Assembly (NCBI GenBank): GCA_009823395.1
Contig: CM020501.1
Span: 18,163,361 to 18,227,360 of the forward strand
Direction of reading: 5' to 3'
Origin: Thamnaconus septentrionalis
Taxonomy: Eukaryota > Chordata > Actinopteri > Tetraodontiformes > Monacanthidae
Length of the DNA stretch: 64,000 nucleotides
Below, piece by piece: positions 50,764 through 62,059 of the stretch. Position numbers and translations under genes: made by a program. The stretch's first letter is position 1. Every line of letters begins with the position of its first letter. Under the pieces are notes generated by a model. The model made no database searches. It was not told the origin of the DNA and saw only the letters and a program-made list of their open reading frames with translations.

Positions 50764-50871
50764 GTACAGTAGATCTACAATAGACCTACAGTAGTTCCAC
50801 AGCAGATCTACAATAGGTCAACAGTAGATCTACAGTAGATCCACTGTAGATCCACTGTAGATCTACTGTAC
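50764..50871 (+). repeat. Foldback of AGATCTAC words
   Basis: Perfect 16-base arms (50764-50779 and 50856-50871) enclose further copies. An inner stem (50821-50841 with 50849-50869) has one mismatch and a 7-base loop. The word CAGTAGATCTACAG recurs throughout. It may be a foldback-type element or local hairpin expansion. Confidence 0.88.
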
Positions 50872-50889
50872 TCCTGCAGCCTGGACCTG

Positions 50890-52070
50890 ATGGTGGTGAT
50901 TTCACCCCGGCCTCAGAGCTGCTCTGACAGAGGTGAGATCAGGAGAGTCGACAGTGAAAACAGGGTCTTTTCTGGGTCGGGATGAGAAACATTTGGACAG
51001 AAGAAAGACGCAGCAGAATCTGTCTGACAGCAACAACAACAACTAACGTTTGCAGCGTACTTTCTTCGCACTCGGCGCTACCGCAGCGCGCACTGCAGAT
51101 CTGTCTATTCCCCCCGCCGACTCTGATGCCAAACTCGCCTCCTTCTGCCTCCTTCCTAAAAATACCACTCCTGCCCTCTCCGCTCCCGTCCGTCTCGTCC
51201 TCCCGGTGAGCTGCAGCTGCATCAAACGCACTTTTTGCCTTTTTTCCCTTTGCTTTTTCCTCTCTCTCTCTCTCTTTCGGGCCCTGTCTAAAAATAAAGT
51301 CATTAACCTGCAGGTGGTGAAGCTGGCGGCTGGCGTGACAGGCCCTGACGCTGTCAGATGACCCCCCAACCCTCCCTGACCCCGCGATGTGACTGCCTGC
51401 CACGCTATTGACAGGACAGGAGGCGGGACGCGCTCGTTTCTCCGGCCACTTTTTCATGCCGCGGCGGACAAACAAGGTTGTTTCTGTCGCACGGCTTCGT
51501 CTTGACAAGCGGGCGGGAGAGGAGATGATATAAAGAGGCACCAACGGGTGTCACCCCCCCCGCTGGCAGTGGGCCTGAGTCAAATCACTGTAAGTGAGAA
51601 TGAGGCCGTGTCGGGAGCCCTTAAAGAGGCGCGGACGGCGCTAATGTGGCCAAAATTTCAAGAGTTCCCAGTTCCCGGCAGACACAAACTGCTGGAGCGA
51701 GGCAGCGGTGGAGAGAGAGAGAGAGGCAGAGGGCGAGAGACCTGGGGATGAGCGGGAGGAAGGAAGGGAGAGAGAGAGAGAGAGAGAGAGATGGAGGAGG
51801 AGGAGGAGGAGGAGGGGGTGGGGGGGGAAGAGATGGACCTCAATAGGAATCGTATGTTTGTGACAGCTCCTGTCAACCCGCCGCACATCACGCAACAAAT
51901 CGCAAGGCTCGCAGGAGAGAGCGCGTGTGTGTGTGTGTGTGTGTGCGGGCGTGCGTGTCTAAGTGCGTGTGTGTGTATGGCATTGTTGTTGTCATAAAAC
52001 AGGTGTGCGTCTGTGTGCAGTTGTGGGGCGTGTAAGTGGCTGCATCGCGTGTTTTGGCTCCTTTTTCCAC
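50890..52070. other. Intron sequence
   Basis: Unique and low-complexity DNA with CT/GA runs (51259-51278, 51710-51790), a GGA run (51792-51815) and a GT run (51926-51944). No exon found. Confidence 0.5.
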
Positions 52071-52072
52071 GC

Positions 52073-52074
<2 letters not shown>

Positions 52075-52141
<67 letters not shown>
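52075..52141 (+). repeat. (GT)n, 33 units
   Basis: Long uninterrupted GT run. More CA runs follow at 52484-52497, 52666-52699 and 52765-52783. Confidence 0.95.
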
Positions 52142-52142
<1 letters not shown>

Positions 52143-52662
52143 ATGCATGTCCGTTTGTGCGTGTGCGCCTGTGTGTGTGTGCGCATACTTGAACTAGCCT
52201 CCACCTGAATGGCCCCAGGCTGTGGTACCAGGGTTGTTAGAAGACAAACAGTAACACAGGAAGCCCGAGCCAGGAGCCCTGAGGACAGCACACACACAAA
52301 CACACACACAAGCACGCACACACAGTGCACCTTAAGTACACACACACACTCCCGCTGTCGGTGGAACACACAGCAGCCACCTCCTCGCTATAAGTCGAGC
52401 TTCATAAAAGCCACAAAACACTGCTTCAGCACACGCATACAGAGGCCCCGCCCCTCCCTCTGCCTCTGCCTCCATCTTTTTACACACACACACACACATG
52501 CGCACTTTAGGGCCCAGCCCGTCCCTTGGGCCCGGCGCTGTGTGCCAAGTCTGGCCTGGCATGGGCCACAGAGGGGTGTCCTCAGGCGACGCTTGCCAAG
52601 TCAAAGACCCTTTCATGTTCAGCCTGCACTCACAGAGTAGTAAAGCTTTAACAAACAGGCCG

Positions 52663-52701
<39 letters not shown>

Positions 52702-53179
52702 TGCACGCACGCACACGGGAAGCGGTAAACAGTTTTAAGTGGGCAAAAACGGCATTCACACACGCTCACACACACACACACACGTGCACACGTTTGCGCG
52801 CTGGTTCCTTTCAGCGGCGCGTCCACACTCAAGATGTAAACACGCACGAGAGTTGCGACGCGGCCAGCCAGACCCCGACAACAAAGGTTGACGAATCTCC
52901 CCCGACAAGATTTTGCGGGTGTTTTGGTGGCAGCTTGGCTTCAAAACACTTGAAAAAAAAGAGGAAGCGAGAGGGGGAAGAGAAAAAAAAAAAACCATAA
53001 GCCATAAAAAATTCATCCTAAAAACCATCCAGTTCACCTTCATTAAAACTTAGTGGAGCCCACGTCCAAAAATAGGAGCTTTTCTTTCTTTCTTTCTTTT
53101 TTTTGCTATTTTTTTCCGCGGCCGCCCTGAGCGACTGTAAGATCAAATTAGAGTCACTTTTTTTTTTTTTTTTTTTTGT

Positions 53180-53300
53180 AACAGACAATGCCGTGCTTAT
53201 TGTGCAAATATTAGCCGGGCGCCCGCTAGATGACAATGGCTCGCATCTGCGGCCCTTTCACTGTCAATTAAAGTGATCACCGAAACAAAGGCACGCAGTG
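53180..53300 (-). promoter_or_regulatory. Candidate intronic CNE
   Basis: Contains GTGCTTATTGTGCAAATATT, CTAGATGACAATGGCTCGC and CTGTCAATTAAAGTGATCAC. Non-repetitive island between a T-run and a CA run. Confidence 0.35.
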
Positions 53301-53565
53301 CAGCGCAGCGCACGTCCAGGGGAAGCAAGCACAAACATGCCGGCCACAGGATAGAGATATCACCACCGCTACGCTGGGGAGGTGGAGGTGGGGGGCTGGG
53401 GGTGGGTGAGCCCCTCCCGCTAGCGACAACATCGTCCAACCACCCCCACCCCCAACAAAGTGCAGATACCCAGAGTGCGTACATGTGTGCTGTGGAGAAA
53501 GGTGGCACGGTGCCAACACGCAGCCTGCTAAATACCTTTGTCTCCACAACACACAGAGAGACAAC

Positions 53566-53603
<38 letters not shown>

Positions 53604-53689
53604 GCACGCACGCACGCACGCCATGCACGCGCGCGCACACAACACCGTTTTGGACTTGAACGTTTCCCTCCTAATGAAGGAAGAAAAGA

Positions 53690-54180
53690 AAAGGTGGCCG
53701 CGCCATAATTAACTCGCCATCGATTCCCGAGTCCAGGTTTGCACCGGAGGCAGCGTGCAGGAAGGAAGGACGGTGGAAGGCGGCAGGAAAAGGAAGGAGG
53801 AAGGAGGAAGAGGAGGAGGGATGGCGCTTGATTCGAGCCTCATTACGAGACGCGGCGGCGGCGGCGGTGGCGGCGGCGAGAGGCGCTAATGCCGCAATCG
53901 ATAGATACAGGAGGCGGTAATGAAGCAATGCCGATGCAATAATGCGGCTCCTCCGCAGTCCCGGGCAGCAGCAGCAGCAGCAGCAGCAGCGGGGGAGATG
54001 CAGCTTGCAGAAGAAGGTTTCACTGGATAGTTTTAGGTTTTTTATTAGATGTTTTATTACAGGAAGAGCGATGAAGGCCGCGCGCTGGGGAGCTGAAATC
54101 ATAAACAATGCTCCAATTACAGCAGAGAGGCTCCATTGTTATTTACAGTAACAGCCGGCACTTAGTCCGGGATTACAATG
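53690..54180 (-). promoter_or_regulatory. Candidate intronic CNE pair around GGC/CAG runs
   Basis: Unique segments (53699-53735; 53885-53955; 54040-54175) with ATAATTAACTCGCCATCGAT, CTAATGCCGCAATCGATAG, GGCGGTAATGAAGC and AATGCTCCAATTACAGC. They are interrupted by a GGC run (53850-53877) and a CAG run (53968-53990). Confidence 0.33.
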
Positions 54181-54189
54181 AACGTCTTA

Positions 54190-55327
54190 ACAGCAGTAAT
54201 AATAATAATAACAATAATAACAATAATAATAATGATAATAGTGGATAAAAAAAAACAAATCCACTTTGTGGATTGTAAAAACTAAATCCGCGGCAGAAGC
54301 GTGGTTGTTGTCGTTGTTTGTCGCCCGTCGCTGTGAGAAACCGTCATCTGCTCCCTTTTCTGGGCCATCCATAATCTGGAGACAAGCTCCGGTGTCCCCG
54401 TGCATATCTTAAATTGTTTATCATGCAAATGACGGCGCGCAGACTGCTCGGCCTCGCCAGCTAACGGCCGGCCGCCCGGCCCCAGACTGCAGAGCCCCGG
54501 CCCCAGCTGCAGCCCCGACACTCCCACACGGCCTCCTCAGCTGTACACCCCCCCCCCCCCCAAGACGGAGGCCGAGAGGTCTCCGGCTTCCACCCCCTCC
54601 CCGCCCCCCGCTCTCACCCCCCTCCCCCCCCTCCCTGCGCTGCAGCAGCCGGGGCCCTCGGGGGTGTCGAGCTCCCCTCATCCTCCAAACCCTGGAGAGC
54701 CGCGTCTGCGTCACATTGTGACATTTCCAGGAGGAGTCGCGCCTGCCGGGGGAGGACGCAATTCAATCTACAGGAGTGCCGGCTCTTGAAATAAACTGGA
54801 CGGGCCAACGGTACGCACGGCGGAGATGCCTGCTCTTCGGTGTCGGCCTCTGGCTGCGCGGGGGGTGAGGCGGCGTGGCAGCTAGCATATGGGGGAGAGG
54901 TGGGTGGCGCGCTGGCAGTGCCAGGCTGGATACATCAATCTTCCAGAGGCGGGGGAGAGCGGAGGGGGCGCTGTTTCACGGCGGGCATGTGACCGATGTG
55001 CGGTCTGGGCCGCACACACACACACACACACACACAGCAGGGGTTTAAATGGACGGGCGCGACAGACGGCTGAGTGAAGAAGTGAATATCTGTGCGTTTA
55101 CAAGAGGAATGATTCTAGCTGGAAGGATGTGCAACTTCTATGTGTCTGGGCGACAAACAAGCAGGATTTCTCTTGAACGGAACCTGTTTTTGCGTGTAAG
55201 CAGCACCGTTTGGGACTATTTGTCAGTTGAAACAATAAAATGATTGTAAAAAATTCCTGCACTGAAAGGACGTTTCTGGAACCAGGATTTTACGTCGCCA
55301 AAACGGTCGTCGCCTCTTAACCAGACA

Positions 55328-55393
<66 letters not shown>

Positions 55394-55671
55394 AAAGAAA
55401 GACACTCACGCAGGCACCGCCGCGCATATATCTGCTCACCGCGGAGCAGCGGCCGGAAATAAAAAGGCTTAACAGCCACACAAAGCCGAGAGACATGAGG
55501 GCTGATAAATAAAGCTCTGCTCAGAGTGCAGCTGACCTTATGATATCATGTGAACTCCGGTGCATGATGGTCTAAATGAGCAGAGAAATGCATGTTCGAA
55601 CAGCTGACAGGGCCCACAGGCATGTTCAATGTGCGTGTGCGCACAGTTCCAGGGGATCTGTGTGTGAATGG

Positions 55672-55716
<45 letters not shown>

Positions 55717-56090
55717 CCGGGGCAGATGTTTAACAAACTGCACGCTAATGAACAGCGGTCATTCTGTATGTCAGCAGGCTCCAGCGCTAACAAGAGATTA
55801 CACCGGGACTTACTTTTTTCTTTTTTTTCTTTTTCTTTTTTCCCCCAGAAATTTGCAGACACATTATGATCATCATCGCCATCATCACTATCATCATCAT
55901 CATCAAGCCACTTCAGCCTGAACGGGCATCAAAATCAATCGTGTCCGCCTGCGCAATCAGCCTAATTTCGCAACAAGATATTAGCTCCGTCGGAAAAAAA
56001 AAAAAAGAGAAAAAAAGGAACGTTTAAAAAAAAAAAAAAAAAAAAAAAAAGAGGCCGGCCGTTCGGAATCAAAGCTGCGCGCTGTGAAAA
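54190..56090. other. Intron sequence with microsatellites
   Basis: AATAAC/AATAAT array (54196-54240), C-runs (54547-54562), CA runs (55013-55036, 55326-55394), GT run (55672-55711), CATCAT run (55870-55905) and a 25-base A-run (56026-56050). No exon found. Confidence 0.6.
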
Positions 56091-56320
56091 AGCCGGTCAT
56101 GAGGGACGCATGCTTGTTTGCGCCGCAACTCATGTTTCCACCACAGCCCTCATTTAGCCCCGCTGGACAAAACAAGGCAGTCAGTTCGCCTTAAGAAGTC
56201 CTTAATTACTCATATCAAGAAAAGGAAAGAGAGGGAGAGAGAGAAAAAAACACCGACAATTAGTGGCCGCAGGGTTCCGCAAATAAACGCCTCCCTTTCC
56301 TTGACAGCTCGTCATAATTA
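56090..56320 (-). promoter_or_regulatory. Candidate CNE near exon 2
   Basis: Mixed unique block with AGTCCTTAATTACTCATATC and CAGCTCGTCATAATTACATT about 1 kb downstream of exon 2 in transcript order. Inferred. Confidence 0.25.
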
Positions 56321-56639
56321 CATTCTTCTCTATCTCCCTTTTTTTTTTTTTTTTGCTTTTTCTTCCCCTCTTAATTTTAGCATCAGAGCGAGTCGCCCTC
56401 GCCGACGCCGCATATTTGAGGCGAGCGGAGGAGATACGGCGAGGGGATGGCGAGGCAGGGAGGGACACGGATACGTCTCCCCGCCGCCACATGAGAGGGA
56501 AGCTGGGAGGCCGCAGGATCCGAGAGGCACATCTGTGATGCAGGAAACGACCCGGAAGAAAGCCTCCTCTCTCATAACCAGGGCTGCCGTGCTTTCGCTT
56601 GGTTTTTTGGAGGGTTTTTCTCTCACCCTTGTAATGCTG

Positions 56640-57288
56640 ATGGTTTATTCACTTTCGCAATAATCATGTGTAAGTCTCATTGTGACGTTCATTATGTTTT
56701 GTGTTACCCCTCATTTCTTGGCCTCAAAGTTGCAACTGAAGCTGCATGTTAACTGCGAATGTCTGCTGTTTCTAGATTTGTCTACCCCACATATCTGATT
56801 CTGCTTGACCATGTTCCTTTTATGGGCAACCAACACTATATGTTTAGAATGGGACACACCCAATAGGTGTCTAAAAGGGTGCGCTGCTCTCCTAACTGGG
56901 CTCCCATTTCTGCAGAACCCTCTGTGAGACAAGTGCGAGCAAAACCAGACTTGGATTCTTCAGAGAAGATGTCATTTTTGTGTAACTCTCTGTGTTTGTG
57001 GTTGTTTGTGTGGGTCTGTTTTTCTCTATCTGCAAACATTTCCTCCTAGTTTCTGACTATATAATTTCCGGACCGGCTGCTCTTCGGGGAGACCGGCGGC
57101 CCCTGAACGCAGCGGCAGCAGCAGACGGCGCACATGCCGGGCTGCCGGTAGCTGAAAGGGAAGAGGAGTAGGAGGAGAGAAGGAGGAGGAGGAGGAGGAG
57201 GAGGAGGAGGAACGGCGGGAGCGTTTGTTCCCCTTCAACTCTCCGCGATCATCTGCACGCGGCTCATTTCTCACTCCGCCGTCCTTAC
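56640..57288. other. Intron sequence next to exon 2 donor
   Basis: Unique DNA plus a GGA run (57181-57211), which is purine-rich on plus and pyrimidine-rich on the transcribed strand. No other feature seen. Confidence 0.5.
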
Positions 57289-57717
57289 CTGTGATGTTCT
57301 CCTGCTTGGGGATTATTCCTTGCAAGGGCGCAGATAAACAATCCCGGTCCCGCGGCGACACCTGCACGGCCACCTCCACCGGGTGGAAGGGCCTCCGCGG
57401 CGGCTGCTGCTGATGATGATGGTGATGCTGATGATGCTGATGGTGGCTCCGCGAGTGCGTGGACGAGGTGGTGGAGAGGGGAGAGGCGAGCGGCGAGGAC
57501 GGCGGCCTGTCCAGCGGCTTGTCCGCGCACAGGCTCCCGTGGCACTGCCGCCGCTTGTGCTCGATGAACAGCAGGATGTCCGCCAGGGGGAAGCGGCAGT
57601 GGCACTGGCCGCAGGTCAGCAGGTCCGGGTCCCCTTTCAGGGGCTCGCCCTGAGCCGCTCCCAGCCTGGGGGAGTCCTGAGAGTCTTCGTCTGGTAAGAC
57701 GCCAGACAGTGGTTCAG
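57289..57717 (-). CDS. bcl11a: bcl11a exon 2: CCHC zinc finger and His/Gln-rich linker
   Basis: This 429-base exon is in frame with exon 1. It has a pyrimidine-rich acceptor ending in CAG (57720-57718) and a donor GTAAGG (57288-57283). It encodes PEPL, an acidic stretch, then the N-terminal CCHC finger at 57613-57542 (CGQC, then IEHKRRQC), which in the family promotes self-association. The finger is followed by a SLC..KPLD..PPSS segment typical of BCL11A. About 25 codons later comes a His/Gln-rich run (about 57399-57450), then the conserved [17 protein letters not shown] and IIPKQENIT. The His/Gln run makes this exon longer than the mammalian one as I recall it (about 330 bases). The frame is intact. 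It ends in phase 1, so a G joins AT of the next exon to give Asp. Confidence 0.93.
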
Positions 57718-58669
57718 CTGCACGAGAGGACAGGAGAAGAAATCAAATACAAAATCCAATAAAACCACCGAATACAGATCTTTGTTTTTTCATCACTGAC
57801 TCGTGTGGAGCGAATGAGTATTCGGGAGGCAACAACAGAGCTACGCTAACATGCTAACAGCCAAAGGCCATGTATTGTAAATCAGAAATTGTGATCAGCC
57901 CAAACATCTTTAGCCATCTGTTTGCAACCTGCAAATAGTCTGCAAAAAAAACTGTAGATTTTGAAGACTTTCTACTATTAATGGCCTCATATTGGAATTA
58001 TATTGGAAGCTTGGCCTGCAGTGGAGCAGCTTATCAAACGCAACCAATCTTTAGAAAACATGTTTAGCCCACTGTTTGCAAGCTGCATCAAAAACACTGG
58101 GTTTTAGTTTCCGGCAACCGCAACCGGATTTGGAGATGGAACCTAAATTCCCAGCTCACAAACAAAGTTCGAGTTCAAAGTTCTTTTCAGAACAAAGTAC
58201 AAAGTTAAAGGACCAGGGGACAACGGTCAAGGCAGGAAACAGACCCGGGAGGGAGACACAAGGTTGACTTTCAAAATAAAACAGGAAGTCACGAAGCAAG
58301 GTAGAAAAGACAAGAACGGATCGTGAACGTTTGTCGGAGACAGAGCATCAGAGAGGGGAACAAACTAGTCAAGACAGCCATTGTGACATCACAAAGGGCC
58401 AGATTCCAGAGCGAGTCTTTCAGGGCACCCTTTCTGAAAAAAAACGCAAAAAGCAACGACTGCAGTAGACATATTTTTCTAATTTCTGGGCTGCTCAACA
58501 ACTGTCCGTAGATGCGTGTTGTCGTCGTTGGAAATCGCCGTCAACTCTGCAACAACGCCAGGCCTTTAAAACAATGATTCTGAAAAAAGGCCCAGCGGAG
58601 GAGCGACACGGAGAAGACGCAGCGCTTCGATAAGGAAGCGGCCCGTTCAAGCAGGCAGGAAGCACGCCG

Positions 58670-59200
58670 AACGATTAAGTCGCTTGACCCTCTTTATTGT
58701 GCTGCCAATCTCCCTTTTTTAATGAACCTAACACCTCCGAGAATCAAAAAATAGATTCTAATTTGAGTTCAAGATGATTGGACCCCATTTCGTTAAAAGT
58801 GCTGGGATCTCGTGAACCAAGGTTAGACGTGGAGGGGTTGGATGTGGAGTAGGTCCCTGAAGTATGCGGGCGGAGGGGGGAGGAGGGGAGCGAGGGAGAG
58901 AGGGAGGGAGGGAGGCCGGGGGAGGCAGGGAGAGGCAGAGCATTTTAAAAGGAGTAATCTAGCCACGCGGTAAACGACACTGGGCGCCCCAACTGGGATG
59001 TTGAGATAAGATGTGATGAATTCTCGCTGCCGCTTCAACCTTTAATTCCGTGTCGGGTCAGACGAGAAGGCGATGAGGGACTATGCAAGATAGGCCCTGT
59101 TACCTGTATGTTCGGCTGCATTAAAGATGAGGGGAATCTGGCCCTGCTCCTGCCCGGGCTTATCTTAACCAGCTTACGGCGACGGCACCTCATATAGGCA
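58670..59200 (-). promoter_or_regulatory. Candidate intron 1 enhancer with paired GATA sites
   Basis: Unique AT-rich blocks around a short GGA-rich stretch. They include CGATTAAGTCGCTTGACC, ATAGATTCTAATTTGAG, AGATAAG at 59004-59010 and the inverse CTTATCT at 59159-59165, plus CTGCATTAAAGATGAGG. GATA factors are known regulators of BCL11A in erythroid cells, but that enhancer is in intron 2 in mammals, so this link is only a suggestion. Confidence 0.33.
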
Positions 59201-59659
59201 GGCGAGCGGCGCCGGGCAAGCGGGGCGAGCCGGAGAAAGATTCTTCTTCAAACCAAATAATCTCATTTTGATGCCACGGAAAAAGAGGGAAGGGGGAGGG
59301 AAGGAGGGCGTGTGAATAACTCTGGAGAAGTGGAGAATAATCCTTTCCTTCAGACTGCGGCAGAATCTCAAGCGCTTTGGCTCGCTTGCTTCCCGCCGAC
59401 GGGCGACGGCGGCCGGCAGGCCTCCGTTTGCTGTTTTTATAGAGTGGGAGCCGGGGATCGATACGCTCATCACAAAACACGTGATCAAAATTGGACCTTT
59501 TTTTTATTCTCGGTGCAGTTTTTAAGGTGAGCGGGTGTGGGAAGTTGTTGTGTGTGATCAGTTGCACTAAAACAAACTTGACACTTATTACACACTGCAG
59601 TGTAATCAGTGTGGAGATTTTTTTCTCTCTCTCTCTCCTTGAATGATCACAAAGGGCTA

Positions 59660-59810
59660 CTACAAAAACAATCAAAGCCTAATTTAAATGGCGGGATTTC
59701 AAAATATCTGCGTTGGGTCATAAAAATCTTACTCTCGGGACGTGACCATGATAATAAATGAAGCCGTGAAACGCGTGAAAATAAATTGCAAACGCTTCTC
59801 CGAGCCCTTC
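59660..59810 (-). promoter_or_regulatory. Candidate intron 1 CNE
   Basis: Contains AATCAAAGCCTAATTTAAAT, GGGTCATAAAAATCTTACTC and CATGATAATAAATGAAGCC. Non-repetitive, non-coding. Confidence 0.3.
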
Positions 59811-60653
59811 TCTTCCTCTCAGCCCGTCTTCTGCCCGACGCACCACGTCAAATAGACAATCACTTTATTTCTGCTCAAAATAAAACAGCCTGCGCGCGTG
59901 GCGAGCCAGCGCGGGGGTAAAGTGGATCAAGTTCAAGTTCACCAGCAGCTCCGAGGAGCACAATGACAGTGCGCCCCCCACTGACAGACCCCCCTGACAA
60001 ATGACCGTCAAAAACAACAAAAACTAAACAAACACGCGGGCGACCGACTGCAAGTGCGCAACTGCTTTTACGCAAAGAGGGGAGAAAAGGGAATCATTTC
60101 AATGAAGAAAAGACGCACGAGTGGATTTGCAAAACGGGGGCTCCGCGTCCATTGACACACGGCAGGCAGCGTGCCCTGGTCGCGCGCACGTAAGGAAGGA
60201 AGGAATTCTCCCGCAGTAAGATCAGAGCAGGAAAACGCACCCTTTCTTCCAGCCAGCAAATCGACTGTGACGCGATTTGATCACACGCGCGCGTAAAAAC
60301 AAGAAAAAGAGAAACGACTTTCCTGCGCTCGTGAAGCCAGCTCGGCGCACGGACTTTCCCTGCACGCTCACGCGCTGCCTGCCTGCCCGGCCGACCTGCA
60401 TTCAAACGCGTGCGTCGGTCACACCGGATTGACTGCATGGCATCGCTTGAGACAGCCGAGACCGCGAGGAATTCGAGCCGCGCGGAGGAGAGGGAAGAAC
60501 GACGACGAGCGACGACGAGCAAAACTACATTCCGTGAATCCGTGTGTCGAGCTCGGGTCTGCGCGGACAAGTGGATGCGTGTGCGCCTCTTTGGCCGAAC
60601 CCGAACCGGCCAAACCATGTGCAAAATACATTCTGAGAGCAGAGGTGTTTGGT

Positions 60654-60687
<34 letters not shown>

Positions 60688-61180
60688 GGTGGTTTGCAAC
60701 CACCAGCGGCAGCAGCAGCACCAGCGGCAGCAGCAGCAGCAGCGGCAGCATGGTGGAGCTGCTGCCTGGCGGAGCTTCCTGCCGTCACACAGTCAAAGGT
60801 CTCCGGCCATGAAGTCCACGGCTGCCCTTTAATGGCGAAGGAAATGCCGGAGGCTGCCCCGCGTACAGGCAGCACAAGTTGACTGTGACGTTGTTTGAAA
60901 ACTTCGCACGGATCGATTTTTTTTTTTTTTATTATTATTCTTTTAACGTCCATTTCTTATTATCGTTCTCACAATAAGTCCTGGACGCGTTCGCTTGGGA
61001 CGGGACTCCGCGCGTGTAACCGCGTCTGACTCCTGAGGAAGTTGCTCCGTAACGCGGCAAGCAGACAAAAAAAAGAAGAAGAAGAAAAAGGAAAGAAAAA
61101 AGAATGGAGTACGAATGAAGTCACATACGCGCGCGTACCGTGGTCGCACACAAACCAGGAGAGAAATATCGGCCACTTAC

Positions 61181-61235
61181 GCGAAAACTCCCGTTTGCTC
61201 AAGTGCTGGGGTTTGCCCTGCTTGCGGCGAGACAT
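61181..61235 (-). CDS. bcl11a: bcl11a exon 1 (coding part): N-terminal repressor motif
   Basis: This is the first coding exon of the BCL11A-type transcription factor. It reads MSRRKQGKPQHLSKREFS plus one base, then a consensus donor (GTAAGT) at 61180-61175. The 18 residues match the family's invariant N-terminus, known to dock RBBP4/RBBP7 of the NuRD co-repressor complex. The start is fixed by this motif, by a G at -3, and by an in-frame TGA 24 bases upstream (61257-61259 on the plus strand). The exon ends in phase 1 and its last base C joins CT of exon 2 to give proline, so the product continues SPEPL as in the family. No indel is seen. An unspliced reading runs into the intron and is not a real protein. 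Confidence 0.95.
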
Positions 61236-61640
61236 GTCGGCTTGAGTGGCGGCTCCTCAGCTGAGTTCACATTGGGAAATCCGCTCCTACAAGGTAGACT
61301 CACTCCGAGTGGAATATCTTCATTGATGCGCGGAGAAGCAGAATGTGGTCGGCGGCGGTGGGGGGGGTAAAAGGGGAAAAAGCGCTCAAACACCGCTGGT
61401 GGCGGCGGCGGCGGCGGTGGAGGAGGTGGAAATAAAACAGACGGCGGTAGCTGCGGATCATACAGAGGCTGCTGAGGCGGAGCGCGCTGCGGGCTGTGCG
61501 GACCTCCTCATGACTTTTCTCTCACAGAAGAAGACGGACTACTGATGGGGGTACGGCTGAAGCTCCGGCACCCACCTCGCCCCCTCCACCCTCCACCCTC
61601 TCTCCAGACCACCCCCTCCCCTCCCACCGTGGGCTGCAAG
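61236..61640 (-). promoter_or_regulatory. bcl11a: bcl11a 5' UTR and CpG-rich promoter region
   Basis: Immediately upstream of the start codon the sequence is GC- and CpG-rich, with GGC/GGT repeats (61344-61430) and G-rich runs, and no clear TATA box at a fixed distance. CpG density continues into intron 1 (60.0-61.1 kb), as expected for a CpG-island promoter of a developmental regulator. The transcription start cannot be placed from sequence alone. Confidence 0.5.
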
Positions 61641-61824
61641 TTCAAGTGTGCGGACGTGACGTTCCTGCGAACTTGAACGTCAGGAGACGGATGGAGGGAC
61701 GGCGCGAGGGAGGGGGGAGGGGGAAGGGGGAGACAGGGGTGGGAAGGGCCGGTGGGAGGGGGGGACGAGCCATAATCAAAACCAATGGACACTCATTATG
61801 GACTACCTATGGAAGGAGGTGGAG

Positions 61825-61826
<2 letters not shown>

Positions 61827-61882
<56 letters not shown>

Positions 61883-61957
61883 TGTGGTGGGGGGAGACCC
61901 CGGAGACACCACCAATGGACGGAGGGTATGGAGGGTATGGAGGGGGGGGGAGGGGAG

Positions 61958-62017
<60 letters not shown>
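61827..62017 (+). repeat. (GT)n and (GA)n arrays upstream of the promoter
   Basis: GT run 61827-61881 and GA run 61960-62017, about 0.6-0.8 kb upstream of the start codon. Confidence 0.94.
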
Positions 62018-62021
<4 letters not shown>

Positions 62022-62059
62022 AGCTTTACACGTCGGGAAGTGCAGAGAAGCAGCGAGGC

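Larger units (their letters stand above)
23931..57288 (-). other. bcl11a: Large bcl11a intron between exon 2 and last exon
   Basis: A 33.4-kb intron with a GTAAGG donor and a pyrimidine-tract/AG acceptor, matching phase 1 on both sides. Mammalian BCL11A likewise has a very long intron here, which contains the erythroid enhancer and many brain enhancers. I looked for an exon equivalent to the mammalian exon 3 (residues such as LLHWRGL and ALIPTPGM) and did not see it. The content is microsatellites, minisatellites, retroelement fragments and AT-rich candidate enhancers, listed separately. Confidence 0.85.
57718..61180 (-). other. bcl11a: bcl11a intron 1
   Basis: A 3.5-kb intron bounded by GTAAGT and CAG. 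It holds a CpG-rich half near exon 1, including a (TTGC)n run at 60654-60684 and GCA/GCGGCA repeats at 60702-60750. The middle and exon-2 half hold several AT-rich, high-complexity segments (58670-58830, 58940-59200, 59660-59800) that resemble conserved regulatory elements. A copy of the GTGACATCACAAAGGG word is at 58383. No coding exon was found. Confidence 0.85.
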
